DNA from: Haemophilus parainfluenzae
GTDB lineage: Bacteria; Pseudomonadota; Gammaproteobacteria; Enterobacterales; Pasteurellaceae
NCBI RefSeq assembly: GCF_900638025.1
Contig: NZ_LR134481.1
Span: forward strand, 1,860,001 to 1,924,000
DNA: 64,000 nt
Direction: 5' to 3'
Below are positions 9,329 to 18,836 of this stretch, one piece after another (the stretch's first letter is position 1; each line of letters starts with the position of its first letter). A program made the position numbers and the translations under genes. The notes below the pieces were generated by a model. It was given only the letters and a program-made list of their open reading frames with translations, did not search any database and had not been told where the DNA came from.

Positions 9329-10894
9329 TTAGCTTTCAATTTTTCGCCATAAATCCTTACTGTAAATGACGCCCACTGGATTTTTCTTCGATCCCATAAT
9401 AGTTGGAGAAAGATAAACAGGCGTGGTATATTGGAAAATCGGTAAAGCAAGGTTTTCCTGTTGGATCTTCTCACTTAATTTTAAGTAAATTTCTGACCGC
9501 TCTTTTTCATTTAAGCTTTTCAATGCTTGCTCAAAAAGTTGGTCATATTCCGCATTGGCATAGCCATTTTTATTATCAGGACTTTTAGAATAGAACAAAC
9601 CCAAGAATGCCATCGGATGATTAAAGTCCGCACACCAACCAGAACGAATGACTTGGAAATCACCTTTTTGACGTTTAGTCTGTAATGTTTGCCAACTGAC
9701 TGGTTGTGCATCCACACGCAACATATCTGATTGCGTTAATTGCCCGACTAAACGTTGCGCGATATTCACATGCAATGGCGCTTCATCATAAAGCACATTT
9801 AAATACAGTGGATGTCTTTCATTAATTTTATTTTGAGCCAATAATTGCTCGGCAACAACAGGCTCCCATCTTGAATCTTGACCATTTAACATGGCTTTCG
9901 GTAAAAAATATGAACTCGGAATTGCTGTTGGAATTTCATTATTAACAATATTGGTGACGGAGACCAACGAAGCAATCGCCTTACGCACATCTGTCTTGGC
10001 AACATTAGGATCGTTGAGATTAAATTCATAAAAATAACTGCAAAGCTGTGGAAAATACTGAAGATCTTTATGTACTTCCGGCACATCAATGACTACATCA
10101 AATTCAATCAATTTAGGTAAAACAAAAGGCAAATAGGCTACACGCTCAAAAGCCACATTATTTTTTTGCCAATAATACGGGTTCTTAATTAAATGTATAC
10201 CTTGTTGGTTTTCACTTTGCAACATATAGGCGCCATTTGTTACTGCGATTACATTTGGATGTTTATATTGAGGCACAAGACTAATATGTGCTAACATTTC
10301 CGGTAAGTAAGGCGTGGCTTTATCCAGTTCAATACGTAAAGTGCGTTCACTTTCCGCATAAATTCCCAAACTCTTAAAAGGTTTATTTTTCTCTAAAACA
10401 CCTTTTGCATTTTTTAAATTGAGATAAGCTAAATAGGATCTTAATGGGCTATTTGATTGAGATAACGCTTGCCAAGAAAGTATGACATCTTGGGCGACTA
10501 AAGGATCACCATTTGACCAACGAAGCCCTTCACGCAAGGTAAAAATCCAGGTTTTATTATCTTTCGTTTGCCAACGTTCTGCGATACCTGGCACGATTTT
10601 TCCCTCTGGATCATAAGCCGTTAAGCCTTCATACAAATCACGCAATAAGCTCTCTTGTTCTGGATAACGAACAAACCAAGGCTCAAAAGAAGGGGAATGA
10701 GTAAACGCCCGAGTCAGTAATGTACGATTCGATTTTGAAGTATTCTCTTGTTTGATAGGCTGGCTTTGTGTTGGTTGATCATCCGTTTCTGTGTTTATCG
10801 ATTTCTGGCTGTTTAATTTATCACAACCACTCAATCCCAAAACGACACCGAAAATGACCGCACTTTTAAGCCAAGTAAGGAAAGAATTATCCAT
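9329..10894 (-). CDS. OppA-like solute-binding lipoprotein (HI_0213-like)
   Basis: Family 5 extracellular solute-binding protein (SBP_bac_5, peptide/nickel/haem type), 521 aa. The signal peptide has a lipobox LSGC at residues 21-24, so it is predicted to be a lipoprotein facing the periplasm. Family blocks seen include LYEGLTAYDPEGKIVPGIAE, TWIFTLREGLRWSNGDP, and a C-terminal GWCADFNHPMAFL..LPIFQY. The ATG at 10894 is preferred over a TTG two codons earlier. It overlaps the end of the YbaN-like gene by 8 bp. No permease or ATPase genes are adjacent, so it may serve a transporter encoded elsewhere. Proximity to prlC matches H. influenzae. The substrate is unknown. Confidence 0.82.
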   Translation of the reverse strand: MDNSFLTWLKSAVIFGVVLGLSGCDKLNSQKSINTETDDQPTQSQPIKQENTSKSNRTLLTRAFTHSPSFEPWFVRYPEQESLLRDLYEGLTAYDPEGKIVPGIAERWQTKDNKTWIFTLREGLRWSNGDPLVAQDVILSWQALSQSNSPLRSYLAYLNLKNAKGVLEKNKPFKSLGIYAESERTLRIELDKATPYLPEMLAHISLVPQYKHPNVIAVTNGAYMLQSENQQGIHLIKNPYYWQKNNVAFERVAYLPFVLPKLIEFDVVIDVPEVHKDLQYFPQLCSYFYEFNLNDPNVAKTDVRKAIASLVSVTNIVNNEIPTAIPSSYFLPKAMLNGQDSRWEPVVAEQLLAQNKINERHPLYLNVLYDEAPLHVNIAQRLVGQLTQSDMLRVDAQPVSWQTLQTKRQKGDFQVIRSGWCADFNHPMAFLGLFYSKSPDNKNGYANAEYDQLFEQALKSLNEKERSEIYLKLSEKIQQENLALPIFQYTTPVYLSPTIMGSKKNPVGVIYSKDLWRKIES

Positions 10895-11366
10895 TTTCAA
10901 CGTCTTCGGTTTTAATCCAAAAGAAAAAGAACCAATATTTTACCGCAATTAAAATAGCAATGATCGCTCGCCCCACAACGCTTGGAGTAAAATAAAAGCC
11001 AATTAAAAGCATTGTGGTTGAAAACGTTAGGATAGAAATTTTTGCTTTTTTCGTCAATGCACGACGTTCATTAAAGGATTTTAGGTGTTTTTGATAAAGC
11101 TTCGTCCCTAAAAACCATTGCTCTAAACGAGAAGAACCTTTCGCAAAAGAATAAAGTGTAAGCAGTAAAAAAGGAGTTGTCGGGAGAATAGGTAAAAAAA
11201 TACCAATAACACCTAATATTAAAGAAATGCAACCAAGAACAATATACATGACTTTGGTTAAAGAAGTCTTTGAGAAAAACTTAAGTGAAACCACACCTGC
11301 AACGATAGCAATAGCAATGATTCCAAAAAAAATGATAATAGAAAAAAAAGAAGTGTCGTCCATCAT
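10887..11366 (-). CDS. YbaN/DUF454 family inner-membrane protein
   Basis: A 159-aa membrane protein. An N-terminal segment is followed by the DUF454 signature: GIFLPILPTTPFLLL, then FAKGSSRLEQWFLGTKLYQK and a closing pair of hydrophobic segments. Function is unknown in the family. The ATG at 11366 (or the adjacent one at 11363) follows AGGA; a longer frame reaching 11468 has no ribosome-binding site and no family similarity in its extra 34 residues. It is the first gene of a probable two-gene unit with the solute-binding lipoprotein and is divergent from prlC. Confidence 0.78.
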   Translation of the reverse strand: MMDDTSFFSIIIFFGIIAIAIVAGVVSLKFFSKTSLTKVMYIVLGCISLILGVIGIFLPILPTTPFLLLTLYSFAKGSSRLEQWFLGTKLYQKHLKSFNERRALTKKAKISILTFSTTMLLIGFYFTPSVVGRAIIAILIAVKYWFFFFWIKTEDVENG

Positions 11367-11479
11367 AAATCCTAAATAAAAGTGATACGCAATTATCACT
11401 GATTTTTTAGATTTTTCAACCTTGATATTATAGAATTTGTCGCAATTTACTAAACAAACTATTAGCAAAAGGAATATTT

Positions 11480-13519
11480 ATGTCTAATCCATTACTTCAT
11501 ATTGAAGGCTTACCTCCATTTTCTCAAATTAAACCGGAACATATTCAACCGGCAATCCAAGAACTTATCGAAGAAAATCGTCAAGCTATTGAACAAGTTT
11601 TAAAACAACCGCACTCTACTTGGGAAAACTTTATTGAACCGCTTTCTGAAGCAGGCGAGCACTTAAGTCGTGCTTGGTCACCAATTTTCCATTTAAATTC
11701 GGTTAAAAACAGCCCAGAATTACGCGATGCATACCAATCCTGCTTACCACTACTCTCTGAATACAGTACTTGGGTAGGCCAGCATAAAGGATTATACAAT
11801 GCCTACTTGGCCCTAAAAAATAGCCCTGAGTTTGCGACTTATTCCGTCGCGCAAAAGAAAGCCATTGAAAATGCATTACGTGATTTTGAGCTTTCAGGTA
11901 TCGGTTTATCCGAAGAAAAACAAAAACGTTATGGAGAGATTGTCGCGCGCTTATCTGAGTTAAGCTCACAATTTAGTAATAATGTACTCGATGCCACCAT
12001 GGGCTGGGAAAAAGTCATTGAAGATGAAAGTGAATTAGCAGGTCTTCCTGAATCTGCATTACTTGCGGCAAAACAATCTGCCGAAAGTAAAGGCTTAAAA
12101 GGCTATCGCTTTACGTTAGAAATCCCAAGTTATTTGCCAATCATGACCTATTGTGAAAATGCAGCACTGCGCGAAGAAATGTATCGTGCTTATGCGACTC
12201 GCGCTTCTGATCAAGGTCCAAATGCCGGTAAATGGGATAATACGGCGATTATTGAAGAAATCATGACGTTACGCGTGGAATTAGCTAAATTGCTAGGTTT
12301 CAATACATACACAGAACGTTCACTTGCCACCAAAATGGCTGAAAACCCACAACAAGTGTTAGACTTCTTAAATAACCTTGCGGATCGTTCAAAAGCACAA
12401 GGTGAGAAAGAATTAGCGGAACTCAAAGCTTATTGTGAAAAAGAATTTGGCGTCACTGAACTTGCGCCTTGGGATATCAGTTTCTATTCCGAAAAACAAA
12501 AACAACATTTATATGCGATCAATGATGAAGAACTTCGTCCTTATTTCCCTGAAGATCGCGTTATTTCGGGTTTATTTGAATTAATTAAGCGTATTTTTAA
12601 TATTCGTGCAGTTGAACGTTTTGGCGTAGATACTTGGCATAAAGATGTGCGTTTCTTTGATTTAATTGATGAAACTGATGAAGTACGCGGTAGTTTCTAT
12701 CTCGATCTTTATGCACGCGAAAATAAACGTGGTGGCGCATGGATGGATGATTGTATCGGCAGAAAACGCAATGCCGACGGTTCAATTCAAAAACCTGTTG
12801 CCTATTTAACTTGTAACTTCAATGCGCCTATTGGTGATAAACCTGCGCTATTCACCCATGATGAAGTCACGACTCTCTTCCACGAGTTTGGTCATGGTAT
12901 TCATCACATGCTCACCAAAGTTGATGTTCCAGATGTCGCGGGTATCAATGGTGTACCTTGGGATGCGGTAGAGCTTCCAAGTCAATTTATGGAAAACTGG
13001 TGTTGGGAAAAAGAAGCCCTTGATTTTATTTCGGGTCACTTTGAAACGCACGAACCATTGCCAGAAGAAAAATTAAATCAACTTCTCAAAGCGAAAAACT
13101 ATCAAGCGGCAATGTTTGTGTTACGTCAGCTTGAATTTGGCTTGTTTGATTTTACCCTTCATCATACTTTTGAAGTGGGTAAAGCTAACCAAGTGCTTGA
13201 TACCTTAAAAGCTGTGAAAGATAAAGTTGCCGTGATTAAAGGTGTTGAATGGGCAAGAGCGCCACATAGCTTTAGCCATATTTTTGCGGGCGGTTATGCG
13301 GCCGGTTATTACAGCTATTTATGGGCTGAAGTGCTATCTGCTGATGCCTTCTCTCGTTTTGAAGAAGAAGGGATTTTCAATCCAGTTACGGGGAAATCCT
13401 TCTTAGATGAAATTCTCACTCGCGGTGGCTCTGAAGAACCAATGGTATTATTCAAACGCTTCCGTGGACGTGAACCTCAACTAGACGCATTACTTCGTCA
13501 TAAAGGCATTGCAAACTAA
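11480..13519 (+). CDS. prlC: Oligopeptidase A
   Basis: M3-family zinc metallopeptidase, 679 aa (E. coli 680), which degrades signal-peptide fragments and other short peptides in the cytosol. The zinc motif HEFGH is at residues 468-472, preceded by the conserved THDEVTTLF. There is no signal peptide. The ATG has AAAGGAATATTT upstream. It ends at a hairpin built of an uptake-signal inverted pair. Confidence 0.95.
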   Translation: MSNPLLHIEGLPPFSQIKPEHIQPAIQELIEENRQAIEQVLKQPHSTWENFIEPLSEAGEHLSRAWSPIFHLNSVKNSPELRDAYQSCLPLLSEYSTWVGQHKGLYNAYLALKNSPEFATYSVAQKKAIENALRDFELSGIGLSEEKQKRYGEIVARLSELSSQFSNNVLDATMGWEKVIEDESELAGLPESALLAAKQSAESKGLKGYRFTLEIPSYLPIMTYCENAALREEMYRAYATRASDQGPNAGKWDNTAIIEEIMTLRVELAKLLGFNTYTERSLATKMAENPQQVLDFLNNLADRSKAQGEKELAELKAYCEKEFGVTELAPWDISFYSEKQKQHLYAINDEELRPYFPEDRVISGLFELIKRIFNIRAVERFGVDTWHKDVRFFDLIDETDEVRGSFYLDLYARENKRGGAWMDDCIGRKRNADGSIQKPVAYLTCNFNAPIGDKPALFTHDEVTTLFHEFGHGIHHMLTKVDVPDVAGINGVPWDAVELPSQFMENWCWEKEALDFISGHFETHEPLPEEKLNQLLKAKNYQAAMFVLRQLEFGLFDFTLHHTFEVGKANQVLDTLKAVKDKVAVIKGVEWARAPHSFSHIFAGGYAAGYYSYLWAEVLSADAFSRFEEEGIFNPVTGKSFLDEILTRGGSEEPMVLFKRFRGREPQLDALLRHKGIAN

Positions 13520-13530
13520 TGAACTAAAAA

Positions 13531-13559
13531 AGAGCGGTCAAATTTTTGACCGTTTTTTA
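13531..13559 (+). terminator. prlC terminator
   Basis: CGGTCAAA (13535-13542) pairs with TTTGACCG (13545-13552) and is followed by TTTTTT. It is a partial uptake-signal inverted pair. Confidence 0.8.
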
Positions 13560-13582
13560 TTTTTCTAATATGTAGAAAATAA

Positions 13583-13614
13583 AAAAGCCCTCGGTAATCC
13601 GAAGGCTTTTATTT
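13583..13614 (-). terminator. rpsO terminator
   Basis: On the minus strand AAAAGCCTTCGG, a short loop, then CCGAGGGCTTTTTTA: a strong hairpin with a T run just past the rpsO stop. Confidence 0.85.
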
Positions 13615-13632
13615 TTACTATCGTAATAAAAA

Positions 13633-13902
13633 TTAGCGACGTAAACCTAAACGAGCGATAGTGCTTTGGTATAAAGCAAGATCAGTACGTTTTAAGTAGT
13701 CTAAAAGTTTACGACGACGAGAAACCATACGTAATAAACCACGACGACCATGGTGGTCTTTTTTGTGTTCAGCAAAGTGAGCTTGTAAGTGGTTGATTTG
13801 TGCAGTTAATAATGCGATTTGAACTTCAGAAGAACCAGTATCTTTCGCATCGCGACCAAATTCAGCAACGATAGCTGCTTTTTTTTCAGTACTTAGAGAC
13901 AT
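13633..13902 (-). CDS. rpsO: 30S ribosomal protein S15
   Basis: An 89-aa primary 16S rRNA-binding protein, the family's exact usual length. Signature parts are [19 protein letters not shown] (21-39) and [20 protein letters not shown] (50-69). TAGGAG lies just upstream of the ATG. It is flanked by a strong promoter and terminator of its own, so it is a single-gene unit; pnp, the usual partner in enterics, is absent. Confidence 0.97.
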   Translation of the reverse strand: MSLSTEKKAAIVAEFGRDAKDTGSSEVQIALLTAQINHLQAHFAEHKKDHHGRRGLLRMVSRRRKLLDYLKRTDLALYQSTIARLGLRR

Positions 13903-14005
13903 TTTTTACTCCTAAAAGGTAGTGTTATTAATACATCATTCGCCGATCCCTAACTCAGCGATGACAAGAAGCCTGAATTTTAACGATTGAGTAGGATAAA
14001 GGCAA
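13903..14005 (-). promoter_or_regulatory. rpsO promoter and leader
   Basis: On the minus strand TTGCCT (14005-14000), 17 bp, then TAAAAT (13982-13977). The predicted leader is about 68 nt. It contains TCATCGC and GCGAATGATG, which can fold together just before the ribosome-binding site, as expected for S15 feedback control. The fold is inference. Confidence 0.65.
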
Positions 14006-14032
14006 GCTTTATTCCACTCATTCCTTAATAAA

Positions 14033-15463
14033 TTAATCTTTCAGCGCTTTGATTTTCTCAATCACGTTCGTAGTTGAACAGCCATTTTCGAAATTTAATA
14101 CGCGAACATCGCCGCCATTCGCCCACACTTCTTTACTGCCTGCAATCTCTTCTGGTTTGTAATCGCCGCCTTTTACCAATAAATCCGGTAAAATATCGCC
14201 GATTAAACGTTGTGGTGTATCTTCATCAAAAGAGGCCACCCAATCCACAGAAGCTAAACCAGCCAATACTGCCATACGTGCATTCAGATTGTTAATTGGA
14301 CGACTTTCACCTTTTAAGCGTTTGACTGAATCATCCGTATTCACCGCAACAATTAAACGATCACCAAGTTTGCGAGCATTTTCTAAATAAGACACATGAC
14401 CAGGATGAAGAATGTCAAAACAACCGTTTGTCATCACAATTTTCTCACCGCGCGCTTTAGCATGAGCTACCGCAGTTTTTAATTGGCTTTCTGACATAAT
14501 ACCAAAGCCTGTTTCAGAACGTCCATGAATTGCATTCTCTAATTCCACAGTAGAAACGGTTGATGTACCTAATTTACCAACCACTATACCTGCCGCCACA
14601 TTGGCTAAGTAACAAGATTCTTCAAAAGAACGGCCATCTGCAAGTGCAGTTGCTAAGACACTGATTACGGTATCACCTGCACCCGTTACATCAAACACTT
14701 CTTTTGCAACGGTTGGTAAATGGAACGGTTCTTGATTTGGGCGAAGTAATGTCATGCCTTTTTCAGAGCGCGTTACTAAAAGTGCGGTCAATTCAATGTC
14801 TGAAATTAATTTTAAACCTTTTTCAATGATCTCTTCTTCAGAATCACACTTACCTACTACGGCTTCAAACTCTGACATATTTGGTGTCAGTAAAGTCGCA
14901 CCACGATAACGCTCAAAATCCGTACCTTTTGGATCGATTAACACTGGTATGTTCGCTTTACGTGCAATTTGGATCATCTTTTGCACATCTTTTAACGTAC
15001 CTTTACCGTAATCAGAAAGCACTAACGCACCAAAGTTTTTCACTTCCGATTCTAATTTCCCAAGCAACTCATTGCATTCCACGTTTTGAAAATCTTCTTC
15101 AAAATCTAGACGAAGTAATTGTTGATGGCGAGACAAAATACGCAATTTCGTAATGGTTGGATGGGTATCCAATGCCACAAAATTACAATCAATTTTTTGG
15201 TGCTGTAATAAATTAGTTAAGGCTGTCCCTGTTTCATCTTGACCAATTAAACCTAAAATTTGCACAGGTACATTAAGAGAAGCAATATTCATTGCCACGT
15301 TTGCTGCACCACCTGCACGCTCTTCATTATCTTGTACACGAACCACAGGAACCGGTGCTTCCGGTGAAATACGATTAGTCGCACCAAACCAGTAACGGTC
15401 AAGCATGACATCGCCTAACACTAATACTTTTGCTTGATTAAAATTGGCAGAATATTGAGCCAT
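14033..15463 (-). CDS. hldE: Bifunctional heptose-7-P kinase / heptose-1-P adenylyltransferase
   Basis: Makes ADP-heptose for the lipopolysaccharide inner core. It has 476 aa (E. coli 477). The N-terminal ribokinase-like domain (about 1-320) contains [14 protein letters not shown] and the catalytic GAGDT loop. The C-terminal nucleotidyltransferase domain begins at about 344 with [12 protein letters not shown] (HxGH-type HPGH at 353-356). An internal uptake signal is present (AAGTGCGGTCAA near 14781). It is divergent from lpxL, so two lipid A/core genes share one intergenic region, as in H. influenzae rfaE/htrB. Confidence 0.96.
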   Translation of the reverse strand: MAQYSANFNQAKVLVLGDVMLDRYWFGATNRISPEAPVPVVRVQDNEERAGGAANVAMNIASLNVPVQILGLIGQDETGTALTNLLQHQKIDCNFVALDTHPTITKLRILSRHQQLLRLDFEEDFQNVECNELLGKLESEVKNFGALVLSDYGKGTLKDVQKMIQIARKANIPVLIDPKGTDFERYRGATLLTPNMSEFEAVVGKCDSEEEIIEKGLKLISDIELTALLVTRSEKGMTLLRPNQEPFHLPTVAKEVFDVTGAGDTVISVLATALADGRSFEESCYLANVAAGIVVGKLGTSTVSTVELENAIHGRSETGFGIMSESQLKTAVAHAKARGEKIVMTNGCFDILHPGHVSYLENARKLGDRLIVAVNTDDSVKRLKGESRPINNLNARMAVLAGLASVDWVASFDEDTPQRLIGDILPDLLVKGGDYKPEEIAGSKEVWANGGDVRVLNFENGCSTTNVIEKIKALKD

Positions 15464-15560
15464 TTTGAAATCTCTCTGTTGGAATAATAAAAATTCGGCG
15501 CAATTTTACCACAACTCAAATTTGCGATAAACTACATGCCAAACTAACCAGAAAAGAATT

Positions 15561-16496
15561 ATGAAAAACGAAAAACTCCCTCAATTTCAACCGCACTTTC
15601 TTGCACCAAAATACTGGGGATTTTGGCTTGGTGTGGCGATTTGGCGAAGCCTTTTGTTACTTCCCTATCCAATTCTACGCCACATCGGTAATGGCTTAGG
15701 CTGGCTTCTCTCAAAATTAAAAGTAGGAAAACGCCGTGCCGCTATCGCACGCCGAAATCTTGAGCTCTGCTTCCCAGAAATACCCGAGCAAGAACGTGAA
15801 ACCATTTTACAAGAAAACTTGCGTGCTGTCGGTATGGCGATTATTGAAACCGGCATGGCATGGTTTTGGTCTGATGCGCGCATTAAAAAATGGTCAAAAA
15901 TTGAAGGCTTAAATTATTTAAAAGAAAATGTTCAAGACGGCATTATCTTTGTGGGAGTTCATTTCCTCACTCTTGAGTTAGGCGCCCGTATTGTGGGCTT
16001 AGATCATCCTGGTGTAGGTGTTTATCGTCCCAACGATAATCCAGCTTTTGATTGGTTACAAATTAAAGGTCGCTTACGTTCAAATAAAGATATGCTAAAC
16101 CGAAAAGATCTGCGTGGCATGCTCAAAGCCTTACGCAAAGGTGAAACCATTTGGTATGCGCCCGATCATGATTACGGCAGAAAAAATGCCGTATTCGTGC
16201 CTTTCTTTGCCGTACAAGAAGTGGCAACGACTACGGGGACTTATTATCTGCTTAAATCCGCGCCAAATTGTAAAGTCGTCCCTTTTGCGCCACTACGTAA
16301 TAAAGACGGTTCAGGCTATACGGTCAGCATTTCTCCACCAGTGGATTTTTCTGATCTTTCAGATGAAACTGCAATTGCTGCAAGAATGAATAAAGTCGTG
16401 GAAAAAGAAATCTTAAAAGGCGTGGAACAATACATGTGGTTACACCGCCGATTTAAAACACGTCCAACTGAGGATCAGCCAAGTTTGTATTTGTAA
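15561..16496 (+). CDS. lpxL: Lipid A late acyltransferase LpxL (HtrB)
   Basis: Adds a secondary acyl chain to Kdo2-lipid IVA at the cytoplasmic face of the inner membrane. It has 311 aa, with an N-terminal membrane anchor (about 15-40). The catalytic HX4E motif is in VGVHFLTLELGA. PDHDYGRKNAVFVPFF is the second family block. The ATG at 15561 gives the family's N-terminus. Acyl-chain specificity (myristoyl in H. influenzae HtrB) cannot be read from sequence. The companion LpxM is at 32.7 kb. Confidence 0.93.
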   Translation: MKNEKLPQFQPHFLAPKYWGFWLGVAIWRSLLLLPYPILRHIGNGLGWLLSKLKVGKRRAAIARRNLELCFPEIPEQERETILQENLRAVGMAIIETGMAWFWSDARIKKWSKIEGLNYLKENVQDGIIFVGVHFLTLELGARIVGLDHPGVGVYRPNDNPAFDWLQIKGRLRSNKDMLNRKDLRGMLKALRKGETIWYAPDHDYGRKNAVFVPFFAVQEVATTTGTYYLLKSAPNCKVVPFAPLRNKDGSGYTVSISPPVDFSDLSDETAIAARMNKVVEKEILKGVEQYMWLHRRFKTRPTEDQPSLYL

Positions 16497-16523
16497 AAAA
16501 GATGGTTCTACTAAAAAAATCTG

Positions 16524-16562
16524 AAAAGGCTAGATGCTATAAAGAATCTAGCCTTTTATTTT
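16524..16562. terminator. Bidirectional terminator at the left edge of the accessory island
   Basis: AAAAGGCTAGAT (16524-16535) and ATCTAGCCTTTT (16546-16557) form a perfect 12-bp stem with A and T runs outside. It separates lpxL from the converging unknown gene. Confidence 0.85.
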
Positions 16563-16578
16563 ATATTAAAATAGGCTA

Positions 16579-17166
16579 TTATTTTTTTGGAAAAAACTCC
16601 TTACCTAATAACCAGAGATATCGATCAATTTTTTTTAAGTTAAATCTCTCTAATTTATAATATCTTTGAAAATCTAACAAAATCCCTTTAAATTTTCTGT
16701 AGTTTTTTAAATCTTCCTTTCTAAAGGATGAAAACTTATCTACTTTATTAAAATAGAGGAGAACTCTCTCCACATAGCTATCATAAATTGGGAAAGCAAT
16801 TGGATTATGATGGCTACAATATTTAGTCGCAAAAGAATAAAAATACCTTTTGTTATCACCAATTTTTACGTTTCCTAATTCACTAACCAAATTAATATCG
16901 CCAGACTTTAAACGTTTATCTAGATCTTTAACACTTAAAATATGCTCTACAACAGAGTGAATAGCAAAAATATTTGTACTATAAAAATCATTTAAACATG
17001 ATGCCTTTAATAAAATATCAGCTATTTCAGAATTTCCAGGTAATAACTCTAGAAAAAGTTTATTTAATGCCTCTTCTTGTGAAGTATAACCTTCAAGATT
17101 TTTCCATTTATTTAGATATTTATTAACTTCTGAAAAACAGGGTTTAGGAGGTAAAGACTTTTCCAC
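16579..17166 (-). CDS. Uncharacterised 195-aa accessory protein
   Basis: I recognise no named family. The protein is cytosolic (no signal peptide or membrane segment) and basic at its C-terminus. It looks all-helical, with a conserved-looking core FYSFATKYCSHHNP (107-120), YDSYVERVLLYF (126-137) and KIDRYLWLLGKEFFPKK at the end. The compact helical layout with a His/Cys core resembles helix-hairpin-helix DNA-repair folds only loosely; that is speculation. AT content is higher than in the flanking core genes. It lies alone between two terminators in the accessory island. TTGGAGAAAAT precedes the ATG. Confidence 0.7.
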   Translation of the reverse strand: MEKSLPPKPCFSEVNKYLNKWKNLEGYTSQEEALNKLFLELLPGNSEIADILLKASCLNDFYSTNIFAIHSVVEHILSVKDLDKRLKSGDINLVSELGNVKIGDNKRYFYSFATKYCSHHNPIAFPIYDSYVERVLLYFNKVDKFSSFRKEDLKNYRKFKGILLDFQRYYKLERFNLKKIDRYLWLLGKEFFPKK

Positions 17167-17261
17167 ATTTTCTCCAATACTTGATATTTATTTAAATATG
17201 GGAACACCAAAACGAATAAGTAATATTTCTTTCTATATACTTGCCATTCCACAATAAAAAT

Positions 17262-17296
17262 AATAAACACCGCATGTATTACACACGGTGTTATTT
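17262..17296. terminator. Terminator downstream of the LRR gene
   Basis: AACACCG (17266-17272) and CGGTGTT (17286-17292), flanked by AT runs on both sides. It ends the LRR/repeat-protein operon on the minus strand. Confidence 0.7.
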
Positions 17297-17326
17297 ATAA
17301 AGTCAGTCAATCGTAAATCCAACTTA

Positions 17327-18505
17327 TTATATGCTATACCGAATTTTACAATTTGGTAATGCACTTTGAAGTTGATTACACTCATCACTATCAGGTTCTA
17401 TGCTGTAGTAATCAAAATTCTTAGTATCTTCTAAATAAAGAGTGCTTAAATTAGGCAAAGACGCTAATTTAGCTAATAATTGAATATCTACTTTATTACC
17501 AGAAAGGTCTAATTCTTTAATACTAGAGAATGAAATTATCAAATCTATTACATCTTCTTTTACAGACTCATCCCAATCTCTGAATGAAAGTGATGATACA
17601 TTAAGGTTTTTTAATGCAGCAAGATTACTAATATCCTCATAAGTACCAACATGTAGATTAATTACACAATTTGGTAATTTATCACCTAATGCGGCTAACA
17701 TACTACACTCATCAGCACTCCAATCCCCCGAATATGGTAAAGAAAGAGTTCTTAAATTAGTCAACGAGGATAATTTTTCTAGAGCATCTCCAAAAACACT
17801 ATTAGTAGTAAGATCCAGTTCTTTTAGTTGAGGAATTTGAGCAAGCAAATCAATTTCCTCCGAACCAAAACCGCCACCCCAACCATGGAACGATAATGAA
17901 GACAATTGCTTAATATGTGACAATTTAGGCAACTCTCTAATATTATACACATTATCCGGAATGACAAATTTATGAGTTATTCCAGGTTCAAAATTACCAT
18001 CTGAGAAATGCACACCTACAATATAATCTTTCAAATAGAAAGCGATTGCACCATTTCTGTCATAAAGATCTAGTTCTGTAGAAATTTCCTGACTTAAATC
18101 ATCATATTCAGGAGTTAGGCCATAGTCTTCATCAAGAAATTTATCTTCAATATTCCATAGCACAATATATTTTAGTGTATCTGATAATCCACACCACCAT
18201 TCCCAATCCTCATCAGAAATATACTCTGTAGTATCAGTATCTGAGATAAGTTCTTCTGGGAATTTATCCTCTGCGAGTTTTGTAGTTTCTCTACGGGTAT
18301 CAACGCCGTTGATGAAATTAATTAATCGATGGCCAAAATAACGAGTATTCCATTCGTCAGAATATTCAAAACCAAGATCTTCAGAAATTTCTCTTAACAT
18401 GTTTCGTGTTTTTCTGTCACGGCATCTGATAGTAACGGTATAATCTTCAGCAGATTCAATAATTAAATCTTTATAAATTGCAGAATTTCTAATTTTTTTA
18501 GACAT
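17327..18505 (-). CDS. Leucine-rich repeat protein of unknown function
   Basis: A 392-aa, strongly acidic, probably cytosolic protein. Residues 1-190 are a non-repeat domain with a Trp-rich block (SDEDWEWWCGLSDTLKYIV). Residues about 195-385 hold six leucine-rich repeats with recurring xLxxLxLxxN: LSSLSFHGW, LKELDLTTNSV, LRTLSLPYSG, VSSLSFRDW, IKELDLSGNKV, LSTLYLEDT. Two copies of a DEC..L..LPNC.I module are seen. It starts 13 bp after the stop of the 105-aa repeat protein, so they form an operon. LRRs usually bind proteins; a role as partner or immunity-like protein for its neighbour is only a guess. There is no signal peptide. Confidence 0.8.
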   Translation of the reverse strand: MSKKIRNSAIYKDLIIESAEDYTVTIRCRDRKTRNMLREISEDLGFEYSDEWNTRYFGHRLINFINGVDTRRETTKLAEDKFPEELISDTDTTEYISDEDWEWWCGLSDTLKYIVLWNIEDKFLDEDYGLTPEYDDLSQEISTELDLYDRNGAIAFYLKDYIVGVHFSDGNFEPGITHKFVIPDNVYNIRELPKLSHIKQLSSLSFHGWGGGFGSEEIDLLAQIPQLKELDLTTNSVFGDALEKLSSLTNLRTLSLPYSGDWSADECSMLAALGDKLPNCVINLHVGTYEDISNLAALKNLNVSSLSFRDWDESVKEDVIDLIISFSSIKELDLSGNKVDIQLLAKLASLPNLSTLYLEDTKNFDYYSIEPDSDECNQLQSALPNCKIRYSI

Positions 18506-18518
18506 AATTACCTCTATC

Positions 18519-18836
18519 TTACCAAAGTTTTAAAACAACTTGACCAAAAGCAACTAGGATAGGGCTACCATTTAATTCATAGGTATTATTGGATGATGGA
18601 CTATATTTAGGCTTAATTTTATCTCCATCTACGACCCAAACATCTTTAGACGTGCCTACATATTTAGGCTTTAATTCCCGTCCATCCCACACCCAAACAT
18701 CTTTAGAAGTACCAACATATTTAGGTTTAATTTCTCTACCAGTTAAAATCCAAACATCACTAGAACTACCACCTGATTTAGGTTTTAACTCACGTCCATC
18801 ACAAGACCATTTACTTGATAATGAAATTTTTGGCAT
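18519..18836 (-). CDS. Small protein of five 19-residue repeats (beta-flower-like)
   Basis: A 105-aa protein built almost wholly of five 19-residue units: aromatics W10, W29, W48, W67 and Y86 recur exactly, as do Gly14, 33, 52, 71 and 90. The consensus is W-x-x-x-G-R-E-[LI]-K-P-K-Y-V-G-T-S-K-D-V; units 2 and 3 are nearly identical. The pattern of a short strand, turn G-R and strand suggests a small closed beta fold like the 4-fold beta-flower proteins; that assignment is inference. It is highly Lys/Trp-rich with no signal peptide. CGGAG sits 7 bases before the ATG. First gene of an operon with the LRR gene, behind palindromic control sites. Confidence 0.75.
   Translation of the reverse strand: MPKISLSSKWSCDGRELKPKSGGSSSDVWILTGREIKPKYVGTSKDVWVWDGRELKPKYVGTSKDVWVVDGDKIKPKYSPSSNNTYELNGSPILVAFGQVVLKLW
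18552..18812. repeat. 57-bp tandem repeat coding the 19-residue units
   Basis: Recurring words ACATATTTAGG, CGTCCATC and CCAAACATC appear at 57-bp spacing (for example AACATCTTTAGA near 18638 and 18695). Decay is greatest in the outer units. Confidence 0.75.

Noticed and set aside
18552..18812. 57-bp repeats as a CRISPR array
   Set aside because: Units are contiguous, diverged and in one reading frame with no unique spacers; no cas gene is present.
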